From: Lentzea indica
GTDB taxonomy: Bacteria > Actinomycetota > Actinomycetes > Mycobacteriales > Pseudonocardiaceae
DNA length: 64,000 bases
Direction of reading: 5' to 3'
NCBI RefSeq assembly: GCF_012184385.1
Contig: NZ_VSRL01000015.1
Span: forward strand, 1 to 64,000
The notes beneath the pieces were generated by a model. It worked only from the letters and a program-made list of their open reading frames with translations, searched no databases and was not told the DNA's origin. Made by a program: the position numbers and the translations under genes. Of the stretch, positions 34,241-43,249 are shown one piece after another; position 1 is the first letter of the stretch, and every line of letters begins with the position of its first letter.

Positions 34241-35556
34241 GCTGTTGTAGTCCCCTCATTCACTCCGTCCCTTGTGGACGGAAACCCCAGTCCGGCGCAC
34301 AACCCCGCGACGATGAGCGCGACGGGCAGGTGCCACAGGAAGTCGAAACCGCTGTGCACCAGCACGACGACGACCGCCGCCATCGCCCCTGCCCACAACG
34401 AGGTCCCGCGCCCTCGCCACATGGCGATCAGCACGGCGGCAACGACCCCCAGCGCCAGCAGCAGCCCGACAGCCCCCAGCTCGACGAGCACCTGGAGGTA
34501 CTCGTTGTGCACATAACGCATGACACGACTGCCCGCGTTGCCCCGCTCGAAGAAAAAAGATCCATTTCCGGGGCCGGTCCCGAGCAGCGGCGCCCGGGAG
34601 ACGAGTTCCAGCGCGGCTCCGGTCGCGCCGGCACGGTCCGGTGAGCTGAACGAGACCCGCGTGGCCAGGCGGTCGGCGAAGCCGAGAGCGGCCACCCCGG
34701 CACCGGTCACCAGCAGCAGCACGGCGATCGGCACCACGAACCGGCCCAGCTTGGGCAACCCCACTGCCACCAGCGCACCCACGACCAGTCCGGTGACCGC
34801 GAGCAACGGCCGCGGTTCGTCGGTCACCCGCATCGACGGCAGCAACGCGCCGACCGCCACGACGGCACCGAGCAACGGCGGCGTGGCGGCCGTCAGCGTC
34901 TTCTTGACGCCCCAGAACGCGCACAGCACCAGCAACCCGGCCACCAGCGCGATCACGCCGGCACGGCTCATCGTCGCGCCGATCCCGGCGCACAGCAGGA
35001 AACTCAACACCGCTGTGAGCAACGCCGGCCGCAAGACCAGCGACAACACCGTGGCAGCCGCCATGATCGCGGCGGCGGCGTTCGGGTAGGTCAGGGTCGA
35101 CCCGGCCCGCAGCAGTCCTTCCGCGACCGTCGTCCACGACGGCACCCGGAACACCACGGCCACCCATCCGGTGAACCCGATCAGCGCACCGACACCGGCA
35201 ACGACCGTGGCGAGCAGCTCGCGTTGGGCCTGATCCGTCTGTGCCGCAACAAGCGCGGCGCCGACGAACACTCCCGCCGCGGCCACGGTGGGAAGCGCCG
35301 ACAGCACGACTGACTCGAGCAGTCCGCGCACGACGGCCCACAACGCGAACGCTCCGCCAAGTGCCGCAAGGAGGTTCGGCCGAGGGCGGGCGAGGACGAC
35401 GGCCACCCCGACCAGCAGTCCGGACAGCAGCCTGCCGGGCAGGTAGTACCCGCCCTGCGCGACGACGGCCGCGGCGAAGCCCGCGACCACCAGCAACACC
35501 GGAACCGGCAACGCGACCGAATCTCGGCGCGCGCCAACGACATCCGCCACAGCCAT
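34237..35556 (-). CDS. O-antigen ligase/O-oligosaccharyltransferase family membrane protein (Wzy_C)
   Basis: 439 residues, about 10-12 membrane helices. A periplasmic-type loop before the late helices carries LLGTGPGNGSFFFE and the Wzy_C hallmark YVHNEYLQVLVELG. Family members ligate or polymerise glycans or glycosylate pilins. No other glycan genes lie nearby, but a prepilin peptidase and Flp pilins do. Coupled to the small secreted protein gene. Confidence 0.8.
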   Translation of the reverse strand: MAVADVVGARRDSVALPVPVLLVVAGFAAAVVAQGGYYLPGRLLSGLLVGVAVVLARPRPNLLAALGGAFALWAVVRGLLESVVLSALPTVAAAGVFVGAALVAAQTDQAQRELLATVVAGVGALIGFTGWVAVVFRVPSWTTVAEGLLRAGSTLTYPNAAAAIMAAATVLSLVLRPALLTAVLSFLLCAGIGATMSRAGVIALVAGLLVLCAFWGVKKTLTAATPPLLGAVVAVGALLPSMRVTDEPRPLLAVTGLVVGALVAVGLPKLGRFVVPIAVLLLVTGAGVAALGFADRLATRVSFSSPDRAGATGAALELVSRAPLLGTGPGNGSFFFERGNAGSRVMRYVHNEYLQVLVELGAVGLLLALGVVAAVLIAMWRGRGTSLWAGAMAAVVVVLVHSGFDFLWHLPVALIVAGLCAGLGFPSTRDGVNEGTTTA

Positions 35557-35648
35557 CGATTTCCCCCACAGATCGCGATCCGCCTCCCCAAGCGGATCGA
35601 GAGCACACTGTAGGTGCCGGACGGCCCCGGCGGTAGTGCGAGTCCCCG

Positions 35649-36256
35649 TCAGTGCAGCAACACCGCGGTGAACGCGCCGAGCAACATGAACGGCCCGAAC
35701 GGCAACGTGCTCTTGAGCGTGATCCGCCGCAGGAGCAACAGGACCAGCGACACCACGGCCGACAGGATGAACGCCAGGGCGGCGCCGAGCATGAGCACCG
35801 GCCAGCCGAGCCAGGCGAGCGCCATCCCGATGACACCGGACAGCTTCACGTCGCCGTAGCCATCCCGGCGGGGTTGACGAACTCCAGCACCCGGTAGACG
35901 AACGCGAGCGTGAGCCCGCCGAGCACCGCCCGGCCGAGCGCGCTGATCGTGCCGCCGGTCAGCGCGGCCACGGTCAGCAGGATCAGCACCGCCGGATACG
36001 CGGGCAGCGTCAACACGTCCGGCAGGCGGCGCACGGCCGTGTCGATGAACGCCAGAGCGACCCCGACCGCGCCCAGGCACGCGAACGCGAGCACCTCCAC
36101 CGAGCCGGCGAACTTGGTTGCGATCACGGCCAACACGGCCGCCGACACCAGCGGCAACGCGATGCCGGCGCGCGTGAACCGGTTGACCAGCTCGCGGAGC
36201 GCGACACCTGAGGCGAGTCCGCCAACGGCGCCGCCGACAGCCCAAAGAAGAGTCAT
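35649..36256 (-). pseudogene. Prepilin peptidase (A24/TadV type), interrupted by a one-base deletion
   Basis: The first frame gives MTLLWAVGGAVGGLASG, then LAFIDTAVRRLPDVLTLP with the first catalytic Asp, to FVNPAGM. The rest, GYGDVKLSGVIGMALAWLGW with the GxGD motif, is in another frame to 35649. One base is missing at about 35860: ATGGCTAC should be ATGGGCTAC. Restored, it is 202 residues with both catalytic Asp. It cleaves the Flp and TadE-type leaders. The rest of the pilus locus is intact, so loss in vivo is doubtful. Confidence 0.85.
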
Positions 36257-36320
36257 GCGGCTGACGGTAGGTCCGCACGCGATATCAACGGAACGTCACA
36301 GCGACAAGTCGGACCGGCAG

Positions 36321-36362
36321 ACCGACACCGTGTCCCCCGATCGACCGACATGTCCCCCGATC
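36321..36362. promoter_or_regulatory. Direct repeat upstream of the Flp pilin gene
   Basis: TGTCCCCCGATC occurs at 36331-36342 and 36351-36362, 20 bases apart (about two helical turns), each preceded by ACCGACA (36321-36327 and 36344-36350). The site is about 105-145 bases before the flp start, in the gap divergent from the prepilin peptidase. Spacing and position suit an activator binding on one DNA face. Confidence 0.45.
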
Positions 36363-36464
36363 TGCATGTTCGTTACACCTCTTCGTCCGATACCGAACTG
36401 ATCCGGCCGTCACGCACAGTTGTGGCGTCCCGAAAACGGAACCCCAATCCCACAGGAGACGACC

Positions 36465-36668
36465 ATGCTGTACTTCCTCAGCTACCTGCAGACGTTCCTC
36501 ACCGGCCCCGTGAAGCGCGAAGACAACGACCGAGGTGCGACAGCCGTCGAGTACGGCCTGATGGTCGGCCTCATCGCCGTCGTGATCATCGTCGCCGTGA
36601 CCCTGGTCGGCACCAACCTGGATCTGCTGTTCGACAAGATCGGCACGGCGCTCACGCCCAAGGCGTGA
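36465..36668 (+). CDS. flp: Flp family type IVb pilin
   Basis: 67 residues starting MLYFLSYLQTFLTG, with AGGAG six bases before ATG. The leader ends DRG, followed by ATAVEYGLMVGLIAVVIIVAV: the Gly cleavage site, Glu at +5 and Tyr at +6 typical of Flp pilins, then the hydrophobic helix. Major subunit of the Tad pilus after processing by the prepilin peptidase. Confidence 0.93.
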   Translation: MLYFLSYLQTFLTGPVKREDNDRGATAVEYGLMVGLIAVVIIVAVTLVGTNLDLLFDKIGTALTPKA

Positions 36669-36678
36669 GACATCGGTT

Positions 36679-36819
36679 GACGCGGACCGCGGCGCCATCG
36701 CCGTCGAGTACGGCCTGATGCAGGCGTTGATCGCCATCGCCGCACTGGTGGCCGTCACTGCCGTCGGCGAGAACATGGCCGCGATGTTCGAGTTCATCGC
36801 CGATGTGATCGACGGCTGA
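36679..36819 (+). pseudogene. Second Flp-like pilin without a usable start in this sequence
   Basis: Frame 36679-36819 reads DADRG, then AIAVEYGLMQALIAIAALV and ends IADVIDG. It has the same leader end (DRG), Glu +5/Tyr +6 and helix as the pilin ten bases upstream. No start codon precedes it in frame. Inserting one C at TTGAC-GCGG would give TTG-ACC-GCG from 36677 and a 47-residue pilin. This is either the same kind of one-base error as elsewhere in the window or a dead tandem copy. Too short to be noticed as an ordinary gene. Confidence 0.65.
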
Positions 36820-36832
36820 AGCCTCCTGTCCC

Positions 36833-36864
36833 GCGCGGCCGGCGGTGCCCTCCGCCGGCCGCGC
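36833..36864 (+). terminator. Hairpin between the pilin genes and tadE
   Basis: A perfect 13-bp stem GCGCGGCCGGCGG / CCGCCGGCCGCGC with a 6-base loop and no T-tract. It may act as a partial terminator or a 3' stabiliser, so that pilin transcripts exceed those of the assembly genes downstream. Confidence 0.7.
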
Positions 36865-36883
36865 ACGATTCTTCGGAGCGGTC

Positions 36884-37282
36884 ATGACGAACAGAGCTCG
36901 CGACCGCGGCGCGACCGCTGTCGAAGTCGCTTTGCTGATGCCCATCCTGCTGATGCTCGTGATGGGCATCGTCGACTTCGGGCGCGCGCTGCACGCCCAG
37001 ATCACCCTGACCCAGGCGGCACGTGAAGGTGTCCGCGTTGTCGCGTTGAAACAACCTGACCCCGCCACCCGCACGCAGAACGCAGCCACCGGGCTGAGCG
37101 GCGTCGGTGTCGCCGTCACCGCCTGTCCCGCGACTTCCAGCAACGCCAGCGCCGAGGTGGAGGCCACGTACACCTTCGAGTTCGTGACACCGATCGGCGG
37201 GATCGCCGCGTTGTTCGGCGGCGGCGGATACGGCGACCCGATCGAGCTGAGCGCCAAGGGAGTCATGCCATGCGAAGGCTGA
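36884..37282 (+). CDS. tadE: TadE-like minor pseudopilin
   Basis: 132 residues beginning MTNRARDRG, then ATAVEVALLMPILLMLVMGIV: a TadE-type leader with Glu at +5, a membrane helix, and the family motif DFGRALHAQITLTQAAREGVR. GGAG lies five bases before ATG. The end overlaps the TadG-like gene by 13 bases. Minor component of the Tad pilus machine. Confidence 0.92.
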   Translation: MTNRARDRGATAVEVALLMPILLMLVMGIVDFGRALHAQITLTQAAREGVRVVALKQPDPATRTQNAATGLSGVGVAVTACPATSSNASAEVEATYTFEFVTPIGGIAALFGGGGYGDPIELSAKGVMPCEG

Positions 37283-38352
37283 AAGGTGACGACCGAGGTG
37301 CGCTCGGCGTGCTGATCGGCATCCTGCTGGGCTTCGGCATGCTGCTCGGCATGGGCGCGATCGTGATCGACGTCGGGTTCATCTACCAGGAGCGCGCCGA
37401 GTTGCAGAACGGCGCCGACGCGGCTGCGCTCGCCGTCGCACGCGGCTGTGCTGCCGGCGCGTCGACCTGCCTGGTGAACAAGGCCAACTACTACGCCAAC
37501 CACAACGCCAAGGACGGCGTGTCCACGGTGGATGAGGTGTGCGGGTTCGACGGCAATGGCGTGCTGCCCTCGTGCTCGGCGTCGTCGGGCACGATTACCG
37601 ACTGCCCCGCCAAGCCGTCCTCCGGCACCACGTACGTGGACGTGCACACCTCGACGCAGACCGCGGGCGGCGACACCCTGCTGCCGCCCGCATTCGCCAG
37701 GACGTTGGCGGGCAATGATGCCTACGAGGGTACGAGGGTCGCCGCCTGCGCCCGTGCCGCGTGGGGCCCTCCGAAGACCGCGACCACGATCGCGCTCACC
37801 ATCTCGTGGTGCGAATGGTCGACGGCGACCTCCGGCGGCACCGTGTACGGCCCGACACCGCCCACCACACCACCGCTGTCGGTGCACCAGGTGCTCAAGC
37901 TGCACACCACCAGCGGCACGGGATGCCCGAGCGGCCCCGCCGGGTCGGACGGTCCCGGTGAGTTCGGCTGGGTCGACGGCGCCGGCTCCGACTGCTCGGT
38001 GCTGATCGACAACAACACCTACAGCGCGGACACCGGTGCGTCAGCCGGCAAGGACTGCAAGGCCGCACTGGCGAGCGCGTGGAGCTCGCGCCAGCCCGTC
38101 TGGCTGCCGATCTACACCAACGTCACCGGGACCGGCACCGGCGGCACCTACACGCTCGCCGGCTTCGCGGGTTTCGTCGTCACCGGGTACTGGCTGCCTG
38201 GTGCCTCGCAGAAGGACTGGCTGACCGGCAAGAACGAGTGCACCGGCTCGGACAAGTGCGTCGCGGGCTACTTCGTCCAGGGCCTCATGCCCTCCACCGG
38301 CACCATCGGCGGCCCCGATCTCGGTGCCCGCATAGTCCAGCTCACCGGCTGA
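37270..38352 (+). CDS. TadG-like Flp pilus assembly protein
   Basis: 360 residues: MRRLKGDDRGALGVLIGILL, one N-terminal helix, then DVGFIYQERAELQNGADAAALAVARGC, the classic Tad/TadG motif. A long Ser/Thr/Gly-rich exported domain with many Cys follows. Overlaps tadE by 13 bases. Probably a cell-surface part of the pilus system. Confidence 0.9.
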   Translation: MRRLKGDDRGALGVLIGILLGFGMLLGMGAIVIDVGFIYQERAELQNGADAAALAVARGCAAGASTCLVNKANYYANHNAKDGVSTVDEVCGFDGNGVLPSCSASSGTITDCPAKPSSGTTYVDVHTSTQTAGGDTLLPPAFARTLAGNDAYEGTRVAACARAAWGPPKTATTIALTISWCEWSTATSGGTVYGPTPPTTPPLSVHQVLKLHTTSGTGCPSGPAGSDGPGEFGWVDGAGSDCSVLIDNNTYSADTGASAGKDCKAALASAWSSRQPVWLPIYTNVTGTGTGGTYTLAGFAGFVVTGYWLPGASQKDWLTGKNECTGSDKCVAGYFVQGLMPSTGTIGGPDLGARIVQLTG

Positions 38353-38367
38353 ATCCCAGGAGTAGTC

Positions 38368-39117
38368 ATGAAGAACCGCGCTCTCATCATCATCCTGGCG
38401 GTGGCGCTGGCCATCTGTGGCAGCGCCGGGGTGTTCCTCTACGTCCGCAGCGCCGACGCTCGTGCGATCGCGGGCCAGCAGGCCATCACCGTGCTCGTCG
38501 CGAAGGAACGCATCCCCGCCGGCACCACCGCCGAGTCGGTGATGAAACTCGTGGACAAGCAGCAGATGCCCAAGAGCAGCGTACCCGCCAACGTACTGTC
38601 CGAATTGGACACGTCGATCGTCGACCTCGTGACCTCGTCGGAAATCGCGGAGGGCCAGCTGGTCACCAAGGCGTTGTTCACCGAGGCGGCCTCGCTCGCC
38701 AAGGGCATCTCGATCCCCGACGGGATGATCGCGGTGACCGTGCCGACAGAGGCCTGGCAGAGAGCGGGCGGGCTCATCCAGAAGGGCTCGAAGGTCGCGG
38801 TGTTCGACACGTTCACCGTGATGGACGGCAAGGGCAACACACCGTCCGGTGACGGTCTGTCCAAGCAGTACGAGCGCAACCAGTCCACCCGCCTGCTGCT
38901 GACCGGCCTTGAAGTCCTCTCCGTGGTCGGCGAGAAGCAGGCAGCGGAGGACGGCGACGTCGGCAAGGCGATCGTCACGGTCGCGGTGAAGCAGGCGGAT
39001 GCGGAGAGGCTCATCCACGGCCAGCAGACCGGAACGCTCTACTTCGCGCTGCTCGGCGGCAAGTCCGAGGTCACGCCGGGCAACGGCGTCGACAACCGTT
39101 CCCTGTTCGGAAACTGA
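38368..39117 (+). CDS. cpaB: Flp pilus assembly protein CpaB/RcpC (SAF domain)
   Basis: 249 residues. N-terminal membrane anchor MKNRALIIILAVALAICGSA, then the SAF domain (ITVLVAKERIPAGTTAESVMK), a CpaB-type GISIPDGMIAVTVPTEA segment, and a C-terminal periplasmic-type domain. It lies between the TadG-like and TadZ genes, as in other actinobacterial tad loci. Confidence 0.88.
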   Translation: MKNRALIIILAVALAICGSAGVFLYVRSADARAIAGQQAITVLVAKERIPAGTTAESVMKLVDKQQMPKSSVPANVLSELDTSIVDLVTSSEIAEGQLVTKALFTEAASLAKGISIPDGMIAVTVPTEAWQRAGGLIQKGSKVAVFDTFTVMDGKGNTPSGDGLSKQYERNQSTRLLLTGLEVLSVVGEKQAAEDGDVGKAIVTVAVKQADAERLIHGQQTGTLYFALLGGKSEVTPGNGVDNRSLFGN

Positions 39118-39125
39118 GGCGTGCC

Positions 39126-40289
39126 ATGACGATCCTGTGCGACCCGGCCGCCCGTGCCGGACAGCTCTCCCACGCCGTCGGCGTCGTCGGCAGCGACGTC
39201 GTCACCGCCGCGACGCTCGCCGAGACCGGCCGGTTGCTCGCCGCGGACCCCGCCGAACTGCTCGTCGTCATCGGTGCGGCCGTCGATCTGAACGAGGCAC
39301 TCGTTTTCGCCGAGACGATGCGGGTCGAGCGTCCCACGGTCGGTGTGGTGCTGCTGCGCGAGGTGCTCGACGTCGTCGTGCTGACGCAGGCACTCCGCGC
39401 GGGTGTTCGTGAGGTTGTCGCGCGGGACGACCTCCCGTCCCTGGCCGATGCCTGCGCTCGATCGCGGGCATTGTCCGCGCAGGTGACCGGGGTACCGCAG
39501 CCCCACGCCGACGAGCGCAAGCACGGCCAGGTGATCACCGTGTTCTCCGCGAAGGGCGGGTGCGGCAAGACGACGCTCGCGGTGAACCTCGCCGCTGTGC
39601 TCGCGGCCGGTGGCGCACGGTCGGTCTGCCTGGTGGACCTCGATCTCGCGTTCGGCGACGTCGGAATCTGCCTGCGGGCCGAGCCGGTCCGCACGATCGT
39701 GCACGGGCTCGGGATGCTCGGCCACCTCGACGTCACGGGCACGTCATCGCTGCTCACGGCGTGCCGGCCAGGGCTCAGCGCACTCCTCGCGCCGGTCGAA
39801 CCCGGTGACGCGGAACGGATTCCGGCGACGCTGGTCAGCGAACTGCTGGAGGTGCTACCGACGATGTTCGACTTCGTCGTCGTGGACACGCCTTCGGCCT
39901 TCAGTGAGCACGTGCTGGCGGCGATGGACGCCTCGCACCACCACGTCCTGCTGACCACGCCGGACGTTCCGGCGCTGAAGAACCTGCGCGTGACGCTCGA
40001 CATGCTGGACCTGCTGTCGTACGCGCACGACATCCGGTCGGTCGTGCTGAACCGCTCCGACTCCAAGGTCGGCCTCTCGATGGACGACATCGAACGCGTT
40101 GTGCGCAGCGACATCCGCGCACACGTGCCGTCCAGCCGGGACGTGCCGATCTCGGTGAACAAGGGCAACCCGATCGTCCTCGACCTGCCCAAGCACTCGG
40201 TGAGCGAGGCGATCGCGCGGTTCGCCCGTGAACACGTGCTCACCGAGCCCGCGGTCATCGCGGCCAAGTCCAAGAGGTGGTTCCGATGA
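39126..40289 (+). CDS. tadZ: TadZ/CpaE-type MinD-like ATPase
   Basis: 387 residues. An N-terminal receiver-like region without clear phospho-acceptor chemistry is followed by a MinD/ParA ATPase with deviant Walker A FSAKGGCGKTTLAVNLA, the switch LVDLDLAFGDVG and FVVVDTPSAFSE. Proteins of this class place the pilus machine in the cell. The ATGA overlap with tadA indicates translational coupling. Confidence 0.93.
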   Translation: MTILCDPAARAGQLSHAVGVVGSDVVTAATLAETGRLLAADPAELLVVIGAAVDLNEALVFAETMRVERPTVGVVLLREVLDVVVLTQALRAGVREVVARDDLPSLADACARSRALSAQVTGVPQPHADERKHGQVITVFSAKGGCGKTTLAVNLAAVLAAGGARSVCLVDLDLAFGDVGICLRAEPVRTIVHGLGMLGHLDVTGTSSLLTACRPGLSALLAPVEPGDAERIPATLVSELLEVLPTMFDFVVVDTPSAFSEHVLAAMDASHHHVLLTTPDVPALKNLRVTLDMLDLLSYAHDIRSVVLNRSDSKVGLSMDDIERVVRSDIRAHVPSSRDVPISVNKGNPIVLDLPKHSVSEAIARFAREHVLTEPAVIAAKSKRWFR

Positions 40290-41638
40290 GCCTGGCCAAT
40301 CGCATTGCCGCGCAACGGGAATCCGTCGCCCCGGCACACCAGCCGCGCAGGCACGCCCGTGCCGCGGACCCGTTCGCCGAGGTGAAGCGCAGCGTGCACG
40401 CGGGCCTGCTGGAGGTGCTGGGCCCCAAGCTCTACGACGCGCACCTCGACCAGCGTGAGCTGGAAGTCCAGGTGCGTCAGACGTTGCAGGCGGTGCTGGA
40501 ACGCGACGAGACGCCGCTGACCAACGCCGACCGCACCCGTATCTCGCTGGAGGTCCTGGACGAGATCCTCGGCCACGGCCCTCTGGAGCCCTACCTGCGC
40601 GACCCGGGCATCTCCGAGATCATGGTCAACGGCTTCGACCAGGTCTACGTCGAGCGGTCGGGCCGGTTGGAGCCGGTTCCCGCGGCGTTCGCGGACGAGT
40701 CGCACCTGCGCCGCACGATCGACAAGATCGTCGCCAAGGTCGGCCGCCGGGTCGACGAGGCCTCGCCCATGGTCGACGCCCGCCTGCCCGACGGCAGCCG
40801 CGTCAACGCCGTAGTGCCGCCGATCGCACTGGACGGCTCGGTGCTGACGATCCGAAAGTTCGCCGCCGACCCGTTCACCGTCGACGACCTGGTCGGATTC
40901 GGCACGCTGACGCCCGCGACCGCGTACCTGCTGCAGGCGTGCGTGCACGGGCGGATGAACATCCTGATCGGTGGCGGCACCGGCTCCGGCAAGACGACGT
41001 CGCTGAACGTGCTGTCGTCGTTCGTGCCGGCCGACGAGCGCATCGTCACCATCGAGGACGCCGCCGAGCTCCAGCTGCGTCAGGACCACGTGCTGCGTCT
41101 GGAAGCCCGGCCGCCGAACGTGGAGTCACGCGGTGAGGTGGCCGTGCGGGACCTGGTTCGCAACGCGCTGCGCATGCGACCCGACCGAATCATCGTCGGC
41201 GAGGTCCGCGACGGCGCCGCGCTGGACATGTTGCAGGCCATGAACACCGGCCACGACGGCTCGATCACCACCGTTCACTCCAACTCGCCGCGCGACTCGT
41301 TGTCCCGCTTGGAAACCATGGTGCTGATGGCGGGCGTCGACCTGCCGGCGCGGGCGATCCGCGAGCAGATGGCGTCCGCGATCGACCTGATCGTGCACCA
41401 GTCACGGCTCAAGGACGGCACGCGGCGGATCACCCACATCACCGAGGTGATCGGGATGGAGGGCGAGATCGTGACTCTTCAGGACATCTTCGAGTTCGAC
41501 TTCCACGCCGGTGTCGACGAGCACGGGCTCTACCGGGGTCAGCTGCAGTCGACCGGGCTGCGGCCGCACTTCGTGGAGCGGTTGCGGGACCGCGGGATCG
41601 ATGTTCCTCCGCACCTGTTCGGGGGTGGTCCGCGATGA
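40286..41638 (+). CDS. tadA: TadA/CpaF secretion ATPase
   Basis: 450 residues. N-terminal helical domain, then the GspE/VirB11-like ATPase: [15 protein letters not shown], Walker [14 protein letters not shown], Asp box [12 protein letters not shown], Walker [16 protein letters not shown], His box [12 protein letters not shown]. Hexameric motor for Tad pilus extension and probably retraction. ATG at 40286 within ATGA; the stop also overlaps the next start. Confidence 0.96.
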   Translation: MSLANRIAAQRESVAPAHQPRRHARAADPFAEVKRSVHAGLLEVLGPKLYDAHLDQRELEVQVRQTLQAVLERDETPLTNADRTRISLEVLDEILGHGPLEPYLRDPGISEIMVNGFDQVYVERSGRLEPVPAAFADESHLRRTIDKIVAKVGRRVDEASPMVDARLPDGSRVNAVVPPIALDGSVLTIRKFAADPFTVDDLVGFGTLTPATAYLLQACVHGRMNILIGGGTGSGKTTSLNVLSSFVPADERIVTIEDAAELQLRQDHVLRLEARPPNVESRGEVAVRDLVRNALRMRPDRIIVGEVRDGAALDMLQAMNTGHDGSITTVHSNSPRDSLSRLETMVLMAGVDLPARAIREQMASAIDLIVHQSRLKDGTRRITHITEVIGMEGEIVTLQDIFEFDFHAGVDEHGLYRGQLQSTGLRPHFVERLRDRGIDVPPHLFGGGPR

Positions 41639-43248
41639 GGCGAGTTCTTGCCGGGCTCCTGATCGGCGCTGTGCTGACGTTCGTGTTCAGCGCTTTTGCC
41701 GTTGCCGCACCATCTCGCGGGGTCGTGGTGCTGGTCGACACCAGCGGGTCGATGGCGCCGGACCGGATTGTCGTCGCACGGCAGGCAATCGCGACCTACG
41801 TGGGGTCGCTGCCCGCAGACGTGCAGGTCGGTCTGGTCGCGTTCTCGTCGCAGCCTTCACTGGTTCTCGCACCTACCGCCGACCGCGGTGCTGTGGCTGG
41901 TGCACTGGATCGCTTGCAGGCCAAGGGCGACACGTCGTTGTTCGATGCTGTTCCGGTCGGGTTGTCCGCGCTGCAGGGCATTTCCGAGCGGCGCATGGTG
42001 ATCGTGTCCGACGGTGAGGACACAGTCAGCAAGTCCACCGTGGATGCCGCCGTTTCCGCTGTGGCGGCTGCCGGTGTGCCGACCGACGTGATCGGGTTCC
42101 AGTACAGCGATGATGCTTTGCGCCGGATCGCTGGTGCTGCGGGAGGACGTCTGTTGACCGCCTCCGACACGCCCGCGCTGGCCGCTGCTTTCGCTGCTCT
42201 GGCCGTGCCTTCGCCGGTTCCGTCACCTACCGCGGCCGAACCCGTCGCGACTCCTGATCCCGTGCCTGTCGCGATTCCCGCTCCGACTCCCGGGCAGAAC
42301 TGGCAGACCGGAGCGTTGATCATCGGCACGTTCCTCGTGGTGTTCGTCCTCGTGATCCTCGTGCTGGCGCCACGTCGTTCCGCCGCGGGCCGCAAGCTGG
42401 AACGGCATCTGGAACACTACGGCGCGCAGGAACCCGTTGCGCAGGAGGAAAGCCAGGCCGCGCAGGTGGCCGTGGTGTGGACCCGCCGGGTGATGAGCGA
42501 CGTCAGCGCCGCCCGCCTCGCGGACCGGCTCGACCTCGCCGGGGTGAAGGCCAGCCCGGCGGAGTGGACGTTGCTGCGGGTCTGCGCTTCTGCCGGGCTC
42601 GCCGCTCTGCTGACGTTGCTGACGACCTGGTGGATCGGTGTGCCGCTGGGCGTTGTGGCCGGCTGGCTCGTGACCGCGCTGGCGTTGAAGGTGCGGACCT
42701 CGAAGCGCCGCGCGGCGTTCGCCGACCAGCTCCCGGACGTGCTGCAGCTGATCGCCAGCTCGCTGCGCTCGGGTTTCTCACTGGCCCAGTCCATCGACGC
42801 CGTGGTGCGCGACGACACCCAGCCGGCCGCGGGCGAGTTCTCCCGCGCGCTGGCCGCCACCCGGATCGGCGCCGAACTGGAAGACGCCCTCGACCGCGTG
42901 GCACTGAGAATGCGCTGCCCCGACCTCGCGTGGGTCGTCATGGCAGTCCGCATCCAGCGCCAGGTCGGCGGCAACCTCGCCGAGGTGCTGATGAACACCG
43001 TCGCCACCATGCGCGACCGCTCCCAGACCCGCCGACACGTCCGCGCGCTGTCCGCGGAGGGCCGCCTGTCGGCTTATGTGCTGGTCGGGCTGCCGATCGT
43101 GCTGGCAGCGTTCCTGTTCTGGACGCGCCCGGAGTACATGCGCCCGCTGTACACCACGTTGGTCGGCATCGTGATGCTCGCGGGTGCTGCTGTGTTGGTC
43201 GTCATCGGCTCGCTGTGGATGCGCAAGCTCGTGCGCGTGGAGGTGTGA
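41635..43248 (+). CDS. tadB: Von Willebrand A domain-TadB fusion protein
   Basis: 537 residues. Signal/anchor [16 protein letters not shown], then a vWA domain (about 30-195) with full MIDAS: D35-T-S37-G-S39, T100 (KGDTSLFD) and D126 (VSDGED). A Pro-rich linker and a membrane helix at about 227-247 precede a TadB-type GspF domain (LPDVLQLIASSLRSGFSLAQSID; IQRQVGGNLAEVL) with C-terminal helices. TadB is the inner-membrane platform. The exported metal-binding vWA head could contact pilin or extracellular ligand. Most TadB proteins lack it. Confidence 0.93.
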   Translation: MRRVLAGLLIGAVLTFVFSAFAVAAPSRGVVVLVDTSGSMAPDRIVVARQAIATYVGSLPADVQVGLVAFSSQPSLVLAPTADRGAVAGALDRLQAKGDTSLFDAVPVGLSALQGISERRMVIVSDGEDTVSKSTVDAAVSAVAAAGVPTDVIGFQYSDDALRRIAGAAGGRLLTASDTPALAAAFAALAVPSPVPSPTAAEPVATPDPVPVAIPAPTPGQNWQTGALIIGTFLVVFVLVILVLAPRRSAAGRKLERHLEHYGAQEPVAQEESQAAQVAVVWTRRVMSDVSAARLADRLDLAGVKASPAEWTLLRVCASAGLAALLTLLTTWWIGVPLGVVAGWLVTALALKVRTSKRRAAFADQLPDVLQLIASSLRSGFSLAQSIDAVVRDDTQPAAGEFSRALAATRIGAELEDALDRVALRMRCPDLAWVVMAVRIQRQVGGNLAEVLMNTVATMRDRSQTRRHVRALSAEGRLSAYVLVGLPIVLAAFLFWTRPEYMRPLYTTLVGIVMLAGAAVLVVIGSLWMRKLVRVEV

Positions 43249-43249
43249 C

